Shown here piece after piece: positions 37,507 through 46,740 of a stretch of DNA of 64,000 bases (its first letter is position 1; every line of letters starts with the position of its first letter). The notes below the pieces were generated by a model. It had not been told where the DNA came from. It did no database searches and saw nothing but the letters and a program-made list of their open reading frames with translations. The stretch spans positions 51,161 through 115,160 of the forward strand of contig JAIOYK010000007.1 in the NCBI GenBank assembly GCA_021741145.1. The letters are read 5' to 3'. A program made the translations under genes and the position numbers. Origin of the DNA: Rhodospirillum sp. Its GTDB lineage: Bacteria; Pseudomonadota; Alphaproteobacteria; Rhodospirillales; Rhodospirillaceae.

Positions 37507-38934
37507 TCAGTTCGTGATCTCGGCGCCAACCACCTTCTGGTGGTCCTTCAGGCCGATCTTGAACCGGGTCAGATAGTCGTTGGGTTTGTGGCCATCGAAG
37601 ACCACGCCGTCGATGAATTCCGCCTGGGGGGCGCGGTAGCCGTCGGTATCCCAAGGGAAGTCGGACGCCTTGGCCTTGCCGTCCTCGACCAGCAGGCGGG
37701 CCGCTTTCAGGTAGATGTCCGGGCGATAGACCTTTTTGGCGGTCTCGTCGTACCAGGAGTCGTCCTTGTAGTCGCCAATCTGGCCCCAGCGGCGCATCTG
37801 CGAGAGATACCAGACAGCATCGGAGTAATAGGGATAGGTGGCGTTGTAGCGGAAGAAGACGTTGAAGTCGGGAACCGCGCGCTTGTCGCCCTTCTCGTAT
37901 TCAAAGGTGCCGGTCATGGAGTTGGCGATCACCTCGGCGTCAGCCCCCACGTATTCGGGGCGGGCGAGGATCTCGACGGCCTCCGCGCGGTTGGCGTTGT
38001 TGTTCTCGTCCAGCCACATGGCCGCACGGATCAGGGCCTTGGTCACTGCGAGGGTCGTGTTCGGGTATTTCTCGGCGAAGTCCGCGGTGATGCCGAAGAC
38101 CTTCTCCGGGTTGTTCTTCCAGATTTCGTAATCGGTGATCACTGGCACACCGATGCCCTTGAAGACGGCCTGCTGGTTCCAGGGTTCGCCCACGCAATAG
38201 CCATAGATGGTTCCAGCCTCGAGCGTGGCGGGCATCTGGGGCGGTGGGGTGACCGAGAGCAGGGCGTCGGCCTTGATCTGGCCGGAAATATCCGTGTCCG
38301 AATAGTAGCCCGGATGAATGCCACCCGCCGCGAGCCAATAGCGCAATTCATAGTTATGGGTGGAGACGGGGAAGACCATGCCCATGGAGAAGGGCTTGCC
38401 CTCGGCCTTGTATTTCTCCACCACCGGCTTTAGGGCGTCGGCCTTGATGGGGTGGACCGGCTTGCCGTCCGCGCCCATTTCCAGATTGGGCTTCATCTCC
38501 TCCCAAACGGCGTTCGAAACGGTGATGCCGTTGCCGTTCAGGTCCATGGAGAAAGGGGTGATCACATGGGCCTGGGTGCCAAAGCCGATGGTCGCGCCGA
38601 GCGGTTGACCGGCAAGCATATGGGCGCCGTCCAGTTCACCGGAGATGACCCGGTCCAGGAGCACCTTCCAATTGGCCTGGGGCTCAATCGTGACAAACAG
38701 GCCTTCCTCGAGGAAGTACCCCTTCTCGTAGGCGATAGCGAGGGGGGCCATGTCGGTCAATTTGATGAAACCGAACTTCAACTCGGGCTTTTCCACGTCG
38801 AGCATCTCCGCCCGAACGGTGGTGGCGCTGGCGGAGACGAGGAGTAGCCCGCCCGTGGCGGCGGCCATCAGGCCAAGGGCGGCGCGTCGGGGCAGGGTGA
38901 AGGGCCGGGATTTGGTCGGGGAACGGGTGGTCAT
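37507..38934 (-). CDS. nrtA: Nitrate-binding protein of the ABC transporter
   Basis: The protein has 475 residues from the ATG at 38934, with GGGAGAG about 8 bases upstream. The frame is open much further upstream, but that stretch covers the leader RNA and is not coding. The N-terminus has a Tat-like signal ([10 protein letters not shown], then a hydrophobic run ending near ATTVRA), so it is exported, probably folded. [19 protein letters not shown] and RWGQIGDY match NrtA-type nitrate receptors, and the NasS protein is a cytoplasmic cousin. It is the first gene of the nrtAB-nrtD-nasTS operon and lies behind a terminator-containing leader. Confidence 0.95.
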   Translation of the reverse strand: MTTRSPTKSRPFTLPRRAALGLMAAATGGLLLVSASATTVRAEMLDVEKPELKFGFIKLTDMAPLAIAYEKGYFLEEGLFVTIEPQANWKVLLDRVISGELDGAHMLAGQPLGATIGFGTQAHVITPFSMDLNGNGITVSNAVWEEMKPNLEMGADGKPVHPIKADALKPVVEKYKAEGKPFSMGMVFPVSTHNYELRYWLAAGGIHPGYYSDTDISGQIKADALLSVTPPPQMPATLEAGTIYGYCVGEPWNQQAVFKGIGVPVITDYEIWKNNPEKVFGITADFAEKYPNTTLAVTKALIRAAMWLDENNNANRAEAVEILARPEYVGADAEVIANSMTGTFEYEKGDKRAVPDFNVFFRYNATYPYYSDAVWYLSQMRRWGQIGDYKDDSWYDETAKKVYRPDIYLKAARLLVEDGKAKASDFPWDTDGYRAPQAEFIDGVVFDGHKPNDYLTRFKIGLKDHQKVVGAEITN

Positions 38935-38982
38935 CCAGAACTCTCCCTCGGGGATGGTCCGCCGGACAGGCCGGCGGGGATC

Positions 38983-39063
38983 AATAAAAAAGCCGCCGCG
39001 TTTCCTTCCCCATCTGTCCCGGCGCCTGGAGTGCCAGGGGCGGGCGGGTGGAAACACGGCGGC
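38983..39063 (-). terminator. Leader intrinsic terminator before nrtA
   Basis: On the minus-strand transcript GCCGCCGUGUUUCC (39063-39050) pairs with GGAAACGCGGCGGC (39005-38992), 14 pairs with one G-U, followed directly by UUUUUUAUU (to 38983). It ends about 50 bases before the nrtA start and lies about 10 bases after the second ANTAR hairpin, the usual place for an attenuator controlled by antitermination. Confidence 0.85.
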
Positions 39064-39072
39064 ATTGCCGGT

Positions 39073-39126
39073 CGGTCCATCCTTGGACCGGTTTGGGGGA
39101 GCCCCACCGCCTTTGGTGGGAGGCTC
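39073..39126 (-). promoter_or_regulatory. NasT (ANTAR) target: dual hexaloop hairpins in the nrtA leader
   Basis: In the minus-strand RNA the first hairpin is CCCACC-AAAGGC-GGUGGG (39120-39103), extended by GAGC/GCUC. The second is CGGUCC-AAGGAU-GGACCG (39090-39073). Both loops have six bases with A at position 1 and G at position 4, the defining feature of ANTAR-bound RNA. The pair lies about 10 bases after the predicted sigma54 transcription start and just before the terminator. Confidence 0.88.
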
Positions 39127-39146
39127 GACAATTCGAGAGCCGGTCT

Positions 39147-39163
39147 TGCAGGACCCGTGCCAA
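39147..39163 (-). promoter_or_regulatory. Sigma54 (-24/-12) promoter of nrtA
   Basis: On the minus strand the sequence is TTGGCACGGGTCCTGCA, with GG and GC separated by exactly 10 bases, matching YTGGCACG-N4-TTGCW with one mismatch. Transcription would begin near 39136, directly before the first ANTAR hairpin. This implies an activator of the NtrC type, encoded elsewhere. Confidence 0.82.
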
Positions 39164-39565
39164 GTCAGGTCCTTAGTGCCAAAGTAGGGGTCTAAAGTAT
39201 TGTTATTTTTGGAAGTATCTGTTTTCATGGATTTTTAGAAGTGGCACTAAAGGACCGTATGGCTGGGGAGGGTCTTGGCGATAGCCCAGTGCGGTTGGTG
39301 CGTTGCACAATATATGCGCGATGGGAAAAGGTGATTTAAAACAATGGAATGTGTGTTCGTTGGAGGGCTGGAACCGCTGTGGCGTGCAGGTAAGTGGCTG
39401 TTTTTTATCGATTAATTTACTTGGTTAATAATTAATCACAAAGATATTTTTGAACATTGAACAGGCATTTTCCCCGCTGTGTCATGGATGGCGCGACCGA
39501 CCCTCTTCTTGAAAGTCCGCCGTTTCCCGGGGCCTTTCCATGAAAATGGTCCTTTGGTTTTGCCG
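39164..39565. other. Central regulatory region between the two sigma54 promoters
   Basis: No gene is seen in these ~400 bases. They should hold enhancer sites for the sigma54 activator. An AT-rich part lies at about 39400-39450, and GGTGC-GTT-GCAC at 39297-39309 forms a short dyad, but it does not follow the NtrC consensus orientation, so I do not assign it. Confidence 0.5.
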
Positions 39566-39581
39566 TGGCATGACCTTTGCT
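39566..39581 (+). promoter_or_regulatory. Sigma54 (-24/-12) promoter of nirB
   Basis: TGGCATGACCTTTGCT keeps GG and GC 10 bases apart and differs from TGGCACG-N4-TTGCW at one position. The expected start, near 39592, is a few bases ahead of the first ANTAR hairpin at 39596, so the leader RNA begins with the regulatory element. Confidence 0.82.
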
Positions 39582-39595
39582 TTGACTGAGAGCAT

Positions 39596-39646
39596 GGAGC
39601 AAGGCTGCTCCCACCCATAGCTTTGGCGGCCCAATGGCGGGTCGCC
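39596..39646 (+). promoter_or_regulatory. NasT (ANTAR) target: dual hexaloop hairpins in the nirB leader
   Basis: Hairpin 1 is GGAGC-AAGGCT-GCTCC (39596-39611). Hairpin 2 has an 8-bp stem (GGCGGCCC with GGGTCGCC, one G-U) around AATGGC (39625-39646). Both loops are six bases with A1 and G4. A 13-base linker separates them, and the terminator begins 11 bases later. Confidence 0.9.
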
Positions 39647-39656
39647 CATCGGACAA

Positions 39657-39716
39657 GGGCGTCCGTGACTTCCCTCGGTAAGGAACCGGGAGGGTCGCGG
39701 GCGCCCTTTTCGTTTT
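39657..39716 (+). terminator. Leader intrinsic terminator before nirB
   Basis: GGGCGTCCGTGAC (39657-39669) pairs with GTCGCGGGCGCCC (39694-39706) over 13 positions with two G-U pairs, followed by TTTTCGTTTT. Inside the loop a smaller hairpin forms around AAGGA. It ends 48 bases before nirB and is expected to be suppressed by NasT bound to the preceding hairpin pair. Confidence 0.85.
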
Positions 39717-39764
39717 GTCGGCCGGAACGGCACAGCCTGTCCCGCCAGATGAAGAGGGAACGAC

Positions 39765-42236
39765 ATGACCCACCACACCAAGGCCCCTTATCCGAAGCGC
39801 AAGCGCCTCGTTGTCGTCGGCAACGGCATGGCTGCCCTGCGCGCTGTCGAGGACCTGTTGGCCCGTGCCCCAGACGCCTATGCCATCACCATTTTCGGGG
39901 CCGAGCCCCGGGTAAACTACAATCGCATTATGCTCTCGCCCCTGCTGGCCGGGGAAAAGACCTTCGAGGAGATCGTGTTGAACGATCTCGACTGGTACGC
40001 CGCCAACGGGATCGAGCTGATTGGCGGGGATCCGGTGACCTGTATTGACCGGGACGCTCGGGTGGTTCGCTCGGCGGGCGGGGTGGAGCGGCCCTATGAC
40101 CGGCTGTTGCTGGCCACGGGCTCCAACCCCATCGTCATTCCCATCCCCGGCCATGATCTTCCCGGTGTCGTCACCTTCCGGGACGTGGACGATGTGGAGG
40201 TGATGCTCAAGGCCGCTGAGAGTGGAGGTCATGCGGTGGTCATCGGTGGCGGTCTGCTTGGCCTGGAAGCGGCCAACGGTTTGCGTGCCCGGGGCATGTC
40301 CGTCACCGTCCTCCATTTGATGGACCACCTGATGGAGCGCCAACTCGATCCCTCCGCCGGGCACTTGCTGCGGGAGGAACTGGAGCGCCGGGGCATGACG
40401 GTCCTCACCGGCGCCGATACGGCTTCCATCACCGGAACGGACCGGGTGGGCATGGTCCACCTGAAGGATGGAACCTCCCTTCCCGCCGATCTGGTGGTGA
40501 TGGCCGTGGGCATTCGACCCAACGCCCGCCTCGCCCAGACCTGCGGGTTGGAGGTCAACCGGGGCATCCTGGTGGATGATATGATGACCACCAGCGATCC
40601 TGAGATTCTGGCGCTTGGGGAATGCGTCGAGCACCGGGGAGTCTGTCACGGTCTGGTGGCTCCCATCTGGGAGATGGCCAAGGCCGTTGGCGCTGGTCTG
40701 GCGGGCGAAATCCATGACGGTTTCCGGCCCGGTGCGACCTCGACCAAGCTGAAGGTGTCAGGCATCGATCTGTTCTCCGCCGGGGCGTTTCAGGGAGGCG
40801 AGGGCTGCGAGGACATCGTCCTGCGGGATGCGGGCCGGGGCACCTACAAGCGGATTGTGGTCCGTGAGGACAAGGTGATTGGCGCGGTGCTCTATGGCGA
40901 TACCCAGGACGGATCCTGGTATGTCCAGCTGATGCGGGGGAACGAGGATGTTTCGGCGATCCGGGACAGCTTGGCCTTCGGACAGGCTTTTGCGGGAGGG
41001 TCGGGCGCAAACCCTAAGGGCGCCGTTGCCGCCCTCTCCGACGACGCGGAGATCTGTGGCTGCAACGGCGTGAGCAAGGGGGCCATCCTGGCGGCCATCG
41101 CGGAAAAGGGCCTGTCCACCCTGGAGGAGGTCAGGGCCCATACCAAGGCCTCCGGCTCCTGCGGGTCCTGCTCGGGGCTGGTGGAGCAGGTCCTGGCCCT
41201 CGCCTTGGGAGCGGACTACCAAGCCAACAGCGGACCCAAGCCCGTGTGCGGTTGCACCCATCAGGACCACGACACGGTTCGGCGGATGATCGTCTCCCAG
41301 GACTTGAAATCCATCCCCGCCGTCATGCAGGCCCTGGAGTGGACGACGCCCGATGGCTGCGCGAAGTGTCGCCCGGCCCTGAACTACTACCTGCTGTGTG
41401 CCTGGCCCGGGGAATACGAGGACCATGCCGCTTCCCGTTTCATCAACGAGCGGGTGCACGCCAATATCCAGAAGGACGGCACCTATTCCGTGGTCCCTCG
41501 TATGTGGGGCGGCCAGACCAGCGCCAAGGAACTGCGGGCCATCGCCGATGTGGTGGAGAAATTCAACATCCCCGAGGTGAAGGTCACCGGCGGTCAACGC
41601 CTCGACCTGTTCGGGGTGAAGAAGGAGGACCTGCCCGCTGTCTGGGCGGATCTGAACGCCGCGGGCATGGTCTCCGGCCACGCCTATGGGAAATCCCTGC
41701 GAACGGTGAAGACCTGTGTCGGCTCCACCTGGTGCCGCTTCGGGACCCAGGACAGCACCGGCATGGGCATTGATCTGGAGCGCATGACCTGGGGTTCCTG
41801 GATGCCCCACAAGTTCAAGATGGCCGTTTCCGGCTGTCCTCGGAATTGCGCGGAAGCGACCATCAAGGATTTTGGCGTGGTCGCCGTGGACAGCGGTTGG
41901 GAACTGCATGTGGGTGGCAATGGCGGCATCAAGGTCCGCGCCACGGACCTGCTGTGCAAGGTGACCACCGACGCGGAGGTCAAGGAATACTGCGGCGCCT
42001 TCATCCAGCTCTACCGGGAGCAGGCCCACTATCTGGAGCGCACCGCGCCCTGGATCGAGCGGGTCGGCCTCGACTTCGTCAAGGCACGGGTGGTTGACGA
42101 CACCGAGGGGCGGGCCGCCCTCAACGCCCGCTTCCTGGCCAGCCAGGAGTATTCCCAGACCGACCCTTGGGCCGAGCGGGCCTCGGGCGGCAAGGACTCC
42201 CATGAATTTACCCCGCTCGCACGCGTGGAGGGTTGA
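39765..42236 (+). CDS. nirB: Assimilatory nitrite reductase, large subunit
   Basis: The protein has 823 residues. The N-terminal FAD/NAD(P)H part (about 1-420) has VVVGNGMAALRAVED and GHAVVIGGGLLGLEAANGL. A BFD-like [2Fe-2S] domain follows (CGCNGVSKGAI, CGSCSGLVEQ), then a second Cys-containing stretch (CGCTHQ, CAKCRPALNYY). The siroheme/[4Fe-4S] reductase part is at the C-terminus, with VGSTWCRFGTQD and SGCPRNCAEATIKDFG supplying the four cysteines. It reduces nitrite to ammonium in the cytoplasm using NAD(P)H electrons. GAGGGAACG upstream supports the start. nirD follows after 4 bases and nasA soon after, giving an assimilation operon under the sigma54/NasT leader. Confidence 0.97.
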   Translation: MTHHTKAPYPKRKRLVVVGNGMAALRAVEDLLARAPDAYAITIFGAEPRVNYNRIMLSPLLAGEKTFEEIVLNDLDWYAANGIELIGGDPVTCIDRDARVVRSAGGVERPYDRLLLATGSNPIVIPIPGHDLPGVVTFRDVDDVEVMLKAAESGGHAVVIGGGLLGLEAANGLRARGMSVTVLHLMDHLMERQLDPSAGHLLREELERRGMTVLTGADTASITGTDRVGMVHLKDGTSLPADLVVMAVGIRPNARLAQTCGLEVNRGILVDDMMTTSDPEILALGECVEHRGVCHGLVAPIWEMAKAVGAGLAGEIHDGFRPGATSTKLKVSGIDLFSAGAFQGGEGCEDIVLRDAGRGTYKRIVVREDKVIGAVLYGDTQDGSWYVQLMRGNEDVSAIRDSLAFGQAFAGGSGANPKGAVAALSDDAEICGCNGVSKGAILAAIAEKGLSTLEEVRAHTKASGSCGSCSGLVEQVLALALGADYQANSGPKPVCGCTHQDHDTVRRMIVSQDLKSIPAVMQALEWTTPDGCAKCRPALNYYLLCAWPGEYEDHAASRFINERVHANIQKDGTYSVVPRMWGGQTSAKELRAIADVVEKFNIPEVKVTGGQRLDLFGVKKEDLPAVWADLNAAGMVSGHAYGKSLRTVKTCVGSTWCRFGTQDSTGMGIDLERMTWGSWMPHKFKMAVSGCPRNCAEATIKDFGVVAVDSGWELHVGGNGGIKVRATDLLCKVTTDAEVKEYCGAFIQLYREQAHYLERTAPWIERVGLDFVKARVVDDTEGRAALNARFLASQEYSQTDPWAERASGGKDSHEFTPLARVEG

Positions 42237-42240
42237 GACC

Positions 42241-42576
42241 ATGGACCAATCCCTGAGGTGGACCGACGTGGCCGCGGTGGAGGACATCCCCCGGCAAGGA
42301 TCCCGGGTGATCACGGGGGGCGCCGATCCCGTGGCCGTCTTCCGCACCCATGACGACCAGATCTTCGCCCTGATTGATCGCTGTCCCCATAAGGGCGGCC
42401 CCCTGTCCCAGGGGATCGTCCATGGGGCGTCCGTCACCTGTCCCCTGCACAATTGGGTCATCGATTTGGCGACCGCCGAGGCAACCGGCCCCGACGAAGG
42501 CTGTTCCGGCCATGTTCCCGCGCGGGTAGAGCGGGGCCGGGTCCTGGTCTGCCTGCCCCAAAGCTTTGGGGGATAG
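42241..42576 (+). CDS. nirD: Assimilatory nitrite reductase, small (Rieske-like) subunit
   Basis: The 111-residue protein has CPHKGG and CPLHNWVID, the Rieske Cys-x-His pairs, both complete. Many NirD proteins lack these ligands; here a [2Fe-2S] cluster could bind. It partners with NirB. GGAGGG is about 9 bases before the ATG, and the gene begins 4 bases after nirB ends. Its stop lies 4 bases before the nasA start. Confidence 0.95.
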   Translation: MDQSLRWTDVAAVEDIPRQGSRVITGGADPVAVFRTHDDQIFALIDRCPHKGGPLSQGIVHGASVTCPLHNWVIDLATAEATGPDEGCSGHVPARVERGRVLVCLPQSFGG

Positions 42577-42580
42577 GCCA

Positions 42581-45235
42581 ATGGGGAGCGCAATGGAAGG
42601 CGGGGTGAAAACGACCTGTCCCTATTGCGGCGTGGGCTGCGGCGTGATCGCCCGGCCCGGGCCGAAGGGGTGGACCATCGAGGGGGACAAGGACCATCCG
42701 GCCAACTTCGGAAAACTCTGTTCCAAGGGCGCCATGCTGGCCGATATGCTCGACCCCGGACCGCGTCTGACCAGGCCTGTGGTCGATGGTCGGGAGACGG
42801 AGTGGGAGACCGCGATTACCGCCACCGCCGACCGACTGCGGGCGACCATCGCGGCCCATGGGCCCGGGTCCGTGGCCTTCTATGTGTCCGGTCAAATGCT
42901 GACCGAGGACTATTACGTGGTCAACAAGCTTGCCAAGGGCTTTCTTGGCACCCCCCATGTGGACACCAACTCCCGCCTGTGCATGGCCTCGACCGTGGTC
43001 GGGCATCGGCGGGCCTTCGGCGAGGATGTGGTCCCCGGCGCCTACGAGGACCTGGACGAAGCCGATTTGATCGTCCTGGTGGGGTCCAACCTCGCCTGGT
43101 GCCATCCCATTCTCCACCGCCGGGTGGAGGTCGCGGCGCGACGGGGGGCCAAATTGGTGGTCATCGACCCCCGGCGCACGGACAGTTGTGACGGCGCCGA
43201 CCTGCACTTGGCCATCCGCCCCGGTGGCGACGTGGCCCTGTTCAATACCCTTTTGCTCCATCTGGCCGATGGGGATGCCCTGGATCTGGACTGGATCGAG
43301 GCCCATACCAGAGGTCTGAACGAGGCCCTCGCGGCGGCCCGGACGGATGCCCCCCGGGCCACCGAGGCCCATGGCCTCTCTCCGTCCGACCTGGAGCCCT
43401 TTCTGGCGCTGTTCACGGCGACGGAAAAGGTGGTCACCGTCTTTTCCCAAGGGGTCAACCAATCGGCATCGGGCAGCGATAAGGTCAATGCCATCCTCAA
43501 TGTCCACCTCGCCACGGGGCGGATTGGGCGCCCCGGGATGGGGCCTTTCTCCGTCACCGGGCAACCCAACGCCATGGGCGGGCGCGAGGTCGGCGGGCTG
43601 GCCAACCAACTGGCCGCCCACCTGAACCCGGACGATCCCGCGGACCATGATCGCCTCCGCCGCTTCTGGGGCGCATCCAATCTGAAGGCGGGCCATGGTC
43701 TGAAGGCGGTCGACCTGTTCCATGCGGTCAAGGCGGGGAAAATCAAAGCCCTGTGGATCATGGCCACCAATCCGGCGGTGAGCTTGCCGGACAGCGCCCT
43801 GGTGCGCGAGGCCCTCGCCCTTTGTCCGACGGTGATTGTCTCCGACGTGGTGGCCGATACGGATACGGCGCGCCATGCCCATATCCTCCTGCCCGCGGCG
43901 GCTTGGGGCGAAAAGGACGGGACGGTGACCAATTCCGAACGTCGCATCTCCCGCCAACGGGGCTTTCTTCCGGCCCCCGGGGAGGCCCGCCCCGATTGGG
44001 TCGCCCTGCGCGACGTGGCCCGCGCTCTGGGGTATGGGGCGGCCTTCGACCATAGCCATCCGGCGGAGATCTTCGCCGAGCACGCCGCCCTGTCGGCCTT
44101 CGAGAACGAGGGCGCAAGGGTGTTCAATCTGGGCGCCCTGTCCTCCCTATCGCGGGCGGCCTACGATGCCCTGGAGCCAGTCCAATGGCCGGTGACGGCC
44201 AGCGCGCCGAACGGGACGGCGCGCTTGTTCGCCGATGGCGGCTTCCCCACTAAGGATGGTTGCGCTCGGCTGTTTCCGGTGCGTTGGATCGCGCCCAAAA
44301 GCAGGCCCTCGGACCGTTTCCCCCTGGTGCTCAATACGGGGCGCTATCGGGACCAATGGCACACCATGACTCGCACGGGTCTGTCGGCCCGCCTCGCGGC
44401 CCACCGGTCCGAACCGACGCTCGACATCCATCCGGAGGACGCCTTGGCCCATGGGCTGGCGGAGGGGGGGCTTGCCGTGGTTTCCAACGATCTGGGGCGT
44501 GTGACGGCGCGGGTTCGTGTGACCGAGGGGCAGGGGCGGGGACAGGTTTTTCTGCCGATCCACTGGACGGATGGCTTTTCCTCCGCAGGCGTGGTTTCCG
44601 GTCTGATGGCCGGGACCACCGATCCTCTCTCCGGGCAGCCGGAAAGCAAATTTTCCCCCGTGGCCGTGGCGCCCCTAGGAGTGGCGCGGGAGGGACTGCT
44701 GTTCACCAGGACCCGGGTCATCCCAGGCGACGCGGTCCATTGGACGCGGATGACCCTGGAGCGGGGTGATCTGGTGACGCTGGCCCAGGGGGCCGGTGCC
44801 GGGATGCCCCAAGGGACGCCCCAAGGGACGCCCCAGCGGGCGCCGGATCTTCGCTTCGAGGATCTTCGCCGTGACGCTCTTTCCGCGGTTTGGCTCGATG
44901 AGGGACGACTGGAGGCGGTTCTTTACGTGGGTCCGCTTGTTCAAGGCGTGAACCGGGCCTGGGTTGCCGACCGGCTGGACCGGGTTCTGGAGGGCGGTGA
45001 CCGGGCGGCCCTGCTCGCCGGCCGCCCGGCGGGACCGGTCGTGGACCGGGGGCGGACTGTCTGTTCCTGCATGCGGGTCGGAGAACAGACCATTCTCGCG
45101 GCCATCGCCCAGGGCGCGGCCACCGTTGACACCATTGCCACGCGGACCCAAGCGGGCACCGGTTGCGGCAGTTGCCGCGCCGAGATCGGGGAGATCCTGA
45201 ACAATGCGCAAGTCATCGACCATGCGGCGGAATGA
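42581..45235 (+). CDS. nasA: Assimilatory nitrate reductase catalytic subunit with C-terminal BFD domain
   Basis: The protein has 884 residues from the ATG at 42581, with GGGGGAT upstream. The N-terminal [4Fe-4S] ligands are CPYCGVGCGV and a fourth Cys in KLCSKG. The molybdopterin oxidoreductase core follows, with SRLCMAS (likely Mo-ligand Cys region), FSVTGQPNAMGGREVGG and the dinucleotide-binding end LNTGRYRDQWHTMTRTG. A C-terminal extension carries a BFD-type [2Fe-2S] motif (CSCMRVGEQ, GCGSCRAEI). The core and extension are joined by a Pro/Gly linker made of a repeated 12-bp unit CCCCAAGGGACG (44807-44830). It reduces nitrate to nitrite for NirBD. No separate NAD(P)H diaphorase gene is seen nearby, so the electron donor is unknown. 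Confidence 0.95.
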   Translation: MGSAMEGGVKTTCPYCGVGCGVIARPGPKGWTIEGDKDHPANFGKLCSKGAMLADMLDPGPRLTRPVVDGRETEWETAITATADRLRATIAAHGPGSVAFYVSGQMLTEDYYVVNKLAKGFLGTPHVDTNSRLCMASTVVGHRRAFGEDVVPGAYEDLDEADLIVLVGSNLAWCHPILHRRVEVAARRGAKLVVIDPRRTDSCDGADLHLAIRPGGDVALFNTLLLHLADGDALDLDWIEAHTRGLNEALAAARTDAPRATEAHGLSPSDLEPFLALFTATEKVVTVFSQGVNQSASGSDKVNAILNVHLATGRIGRPGMGPFSVTGQPNAMGGREVGGLANQLAAHLNPDDPADHDRLRRFWGASNLKAGHGLKAVDLFHAVKAGKIKALWIMATNPAVSLPDSALVREALALCPTVIVSDVVADTDTARHAHILLPAAAWGEKDGTVTNSERRISRQRGFLPAPGEARPDWVALRDVARALGYGAAFDHSHPAEIFAEHAALSAFENEGARVFNLGALSSLSRAAYDALEPVQWPVTASAPNGTARLFADGGFPTKDGCARLFPVRWIAPKSRPSDRFPLVLNTGRYRDQWHTMTRTGLSARLAAHRSEPTLDIHPEDALAHGLAEGGLAVVSNDLGRVTARVRVTEGQGRGQVFLPIHWTDGFSSAGVVSGLMAGTTDPLSGQPESKFSPVAVAPLGVAREGLLFTRTRVIPGDAVHWTRMTLERGDLVTLAQGAGAGMPQGTPQGTPQRAPDLRFEDLRRDALSAVWLDEGRLEAVLYVGPLVQGVNRAWVADRLDRVLEGGDRAALLAGRPAGPVVDRGRTVCSCMRVGEQTILAAIAQGAATVDTIATRTQAGTGCGSCRAEIGEILNNAQVIDHAAE

Positions 45236-46703
45236 CCGGAAAATCCAGGGCGGGGAAGACCAGGACCAGGAAACCCGTCTGGAGTACCTGCCCATCTTTC
45301 TATCCGTCGCGGACCAGGATGTGGTGGTCCTGGGTGGCTCCGACGGGGCCGCGGCCAAGGTCCGCCTTCTGCGCCGAGCGGGCGCCCGGGTCCGCCTCTT
45401 TGCCCGGACTCTGGGACCCGAGATGGGGGAGTTGGCGCGGGTGGGGCAGGTGGCTCTCGCCGGAGACCGTCCGACCGTGGACGGCCTGATGGGCTGTCGT
45501 CTTGCCTTTGATGATGGAGTCGACACCGACGCCTCGGCGTTTCTGCGGGCGCGGGCGCCGGGCTTGGGGCTGCTGGTCAACACCATCGACATCCCACAGG
45601 CCTGTGATTTCATCGTTCCGGCGATCGTCGACCGGTCGCCGGTGGTGGTGGCCATCTCCACGGGCGGCGCCTCGCCGGCGCTTGCCAAGTTGGTCCGCCA
45701 GCGGGTGGAATCGGTCTTGCCTGCCGGGTTGGGCCGCCTGGCCCGCGCCCTGCTCGCTTGCCGGGAGGGGGTGAAACGGGTCCTACCGACGGGCCGGGCG
45801 CGCCTGCGGTTTTGGGACTCCTTCCTGACCGATGCGCGCTTGGACCGCTTGGCTCGGTGCCCCGTGGAGCAGATGGGGGAGCAGGTGGCGGAGGACGTGG
45901 AAAGCGCCCTGTCTGGGACATCCGACATCGATCCGGCGGGCGAGGTGACGTTGGTCGGCGCTGGTCCCGGGGATCCGGGGCTGCTCTCCCTTGCCGCGGC
46001 CCAGGCCCTGCGCACCGCCGACGTGGTGCTGCACGACGCCCTGGTGTCTCGCGAGGTTCTGGACATGGTCCGCAAGGAGGCCCGGCTGATTTCCGTGGGC
46101 AAGCGGGCCGGAGGCGCGGCCATGCCCCAGGACATGATCAATCGCCTGATCGTCACCCATGCCCGTCGAGGTGTCCGGGTGGTGCGCCTGAAGGGGGGCG
46201 ATCCCTTCATCTTCGGACGGGGCGGGGAGGAGCAGGCGCATCTGATCGCCCATGGCATCCATCCCCGGGTGATCGGTGGCACGACCGCGGCGCTGGGGGT
46301 GGCGGCGACCCTGGGGATTCCGCTGACACACCGGGGCGTGGCCCGATCCCTGCGACTGGTGACCGGTGCCTTGGGCGAGGGGGTGGAGGGCTCCGGTGTC
46401 CGGAATTGGGGTGATCTGGCCGATCCGGAAACCACCCTCTGCCTCTACATGGCGGGCCGCGCGGTGGCCGAGGTCGCTCGGGGATTGATGGCGGGGGGCC
46501 TGAGTGCCACCACCCCGGTGGCCGCGGTATGGAGCGGCTGTACGGCGGATCAGGAGCATGCATTCTGTTCCTTGGGAGAGCTTGCCCTCTGGACGGGTGA
46601 TCCTCGGAATGGGCATCCGCTCCTCTTTATTGTCGGTGCGGTGGTGGCCTTTGCTCCCGCCTGGAAGGAGTCGAGAGACCAAAGTGGTGTTCAAACTGGG
46701 TAG
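45204..46703 (+). CDS. cysG: Siroheme synthase (precorrin-2 dehydrogenase plus uroporphyrinogen-III methyltransferase)
   Basis: The protein has 499 residues. Residues about 25-230 form the NAD-binding dehydrogenase/ferrochelatase part (VVVLGGSDGAAAKVRLL, LVNTIDIPQACDF). Residues about 245-490 form the SAM-dependent methyltransferase with VGAGPGDPGLLS, VLHDALVS and VRLKGGDPFIFGRGGEE. It makes the siroheme needed by NirB, which explains its place at the end of this operon. The start lies inside the nasA end; a second ATG 18 bases further in is possible. Confidence 0.93.
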   Translation: MRKSSTMRRNDRKIQGGEDQDQETRLEYLPIFLSVADQDVVVLGGSDGAAAKVRLLRRAGARVRLFARTLGPEMGELARVGQVALAGDRPTVDGLMGCRLAFDDGVDTDASAFLRARAPGLGLLVNTIDIPQACDFIVPAIVDRSPVVVAISTGGASPALAKLVRQRVESVLPAGLGRLARALLACREGVKRVLPTGRARLRFWDSFLTDARLDRLARCPVEQMGEQVAEDVESALSGTSDIDPAGEVTLVGAGPGDPGLLSLAAAQALRTADVVLHDALVSREVLDMVRKEARLISVGKRAGGAAMPQDMINRLIVTHARRGVRVVRLKGGDPFIFGRGGEEQAHLIAHGIHPRVIGGTTAALGVAATLGIPLTHRGVARSLRLVTGALGEGVEGSGVRNWGDLADPETTLCLYMAGRAVAEVARGLMAGGLSATTPVAAVWSGCTADQEHAFCSLGELALWTGDPRNGHPLLFIVGAVVAFAPAWKESRDQSGVQTG

Positions 46704-46740
46704 AGCTTGAGATCTGCGATTCTTGGTATGGTCGTTCGCG

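Noticed and set aside
38935..39228. Long N-terminal extension of NrtA
   Set aside because: The extension covers the terminator and ANTAR hairpins; the ATG at 38934 has a ribosome binding site and begins a Tat-type signal.
39290..39330. GGTGC-GTT-GCAC dyad as an NtrC site
   Set aside because: The half-sites are in the opposite orientation to the GCAC-N-GTGC arrangement of NtrC sites.
40758..44083. Long minus-strand frames opposite nirB and nasA
   Set aside because: The plus strand carries full cofactor motifs of both enzymes; the minus frames have no recognisable domain.
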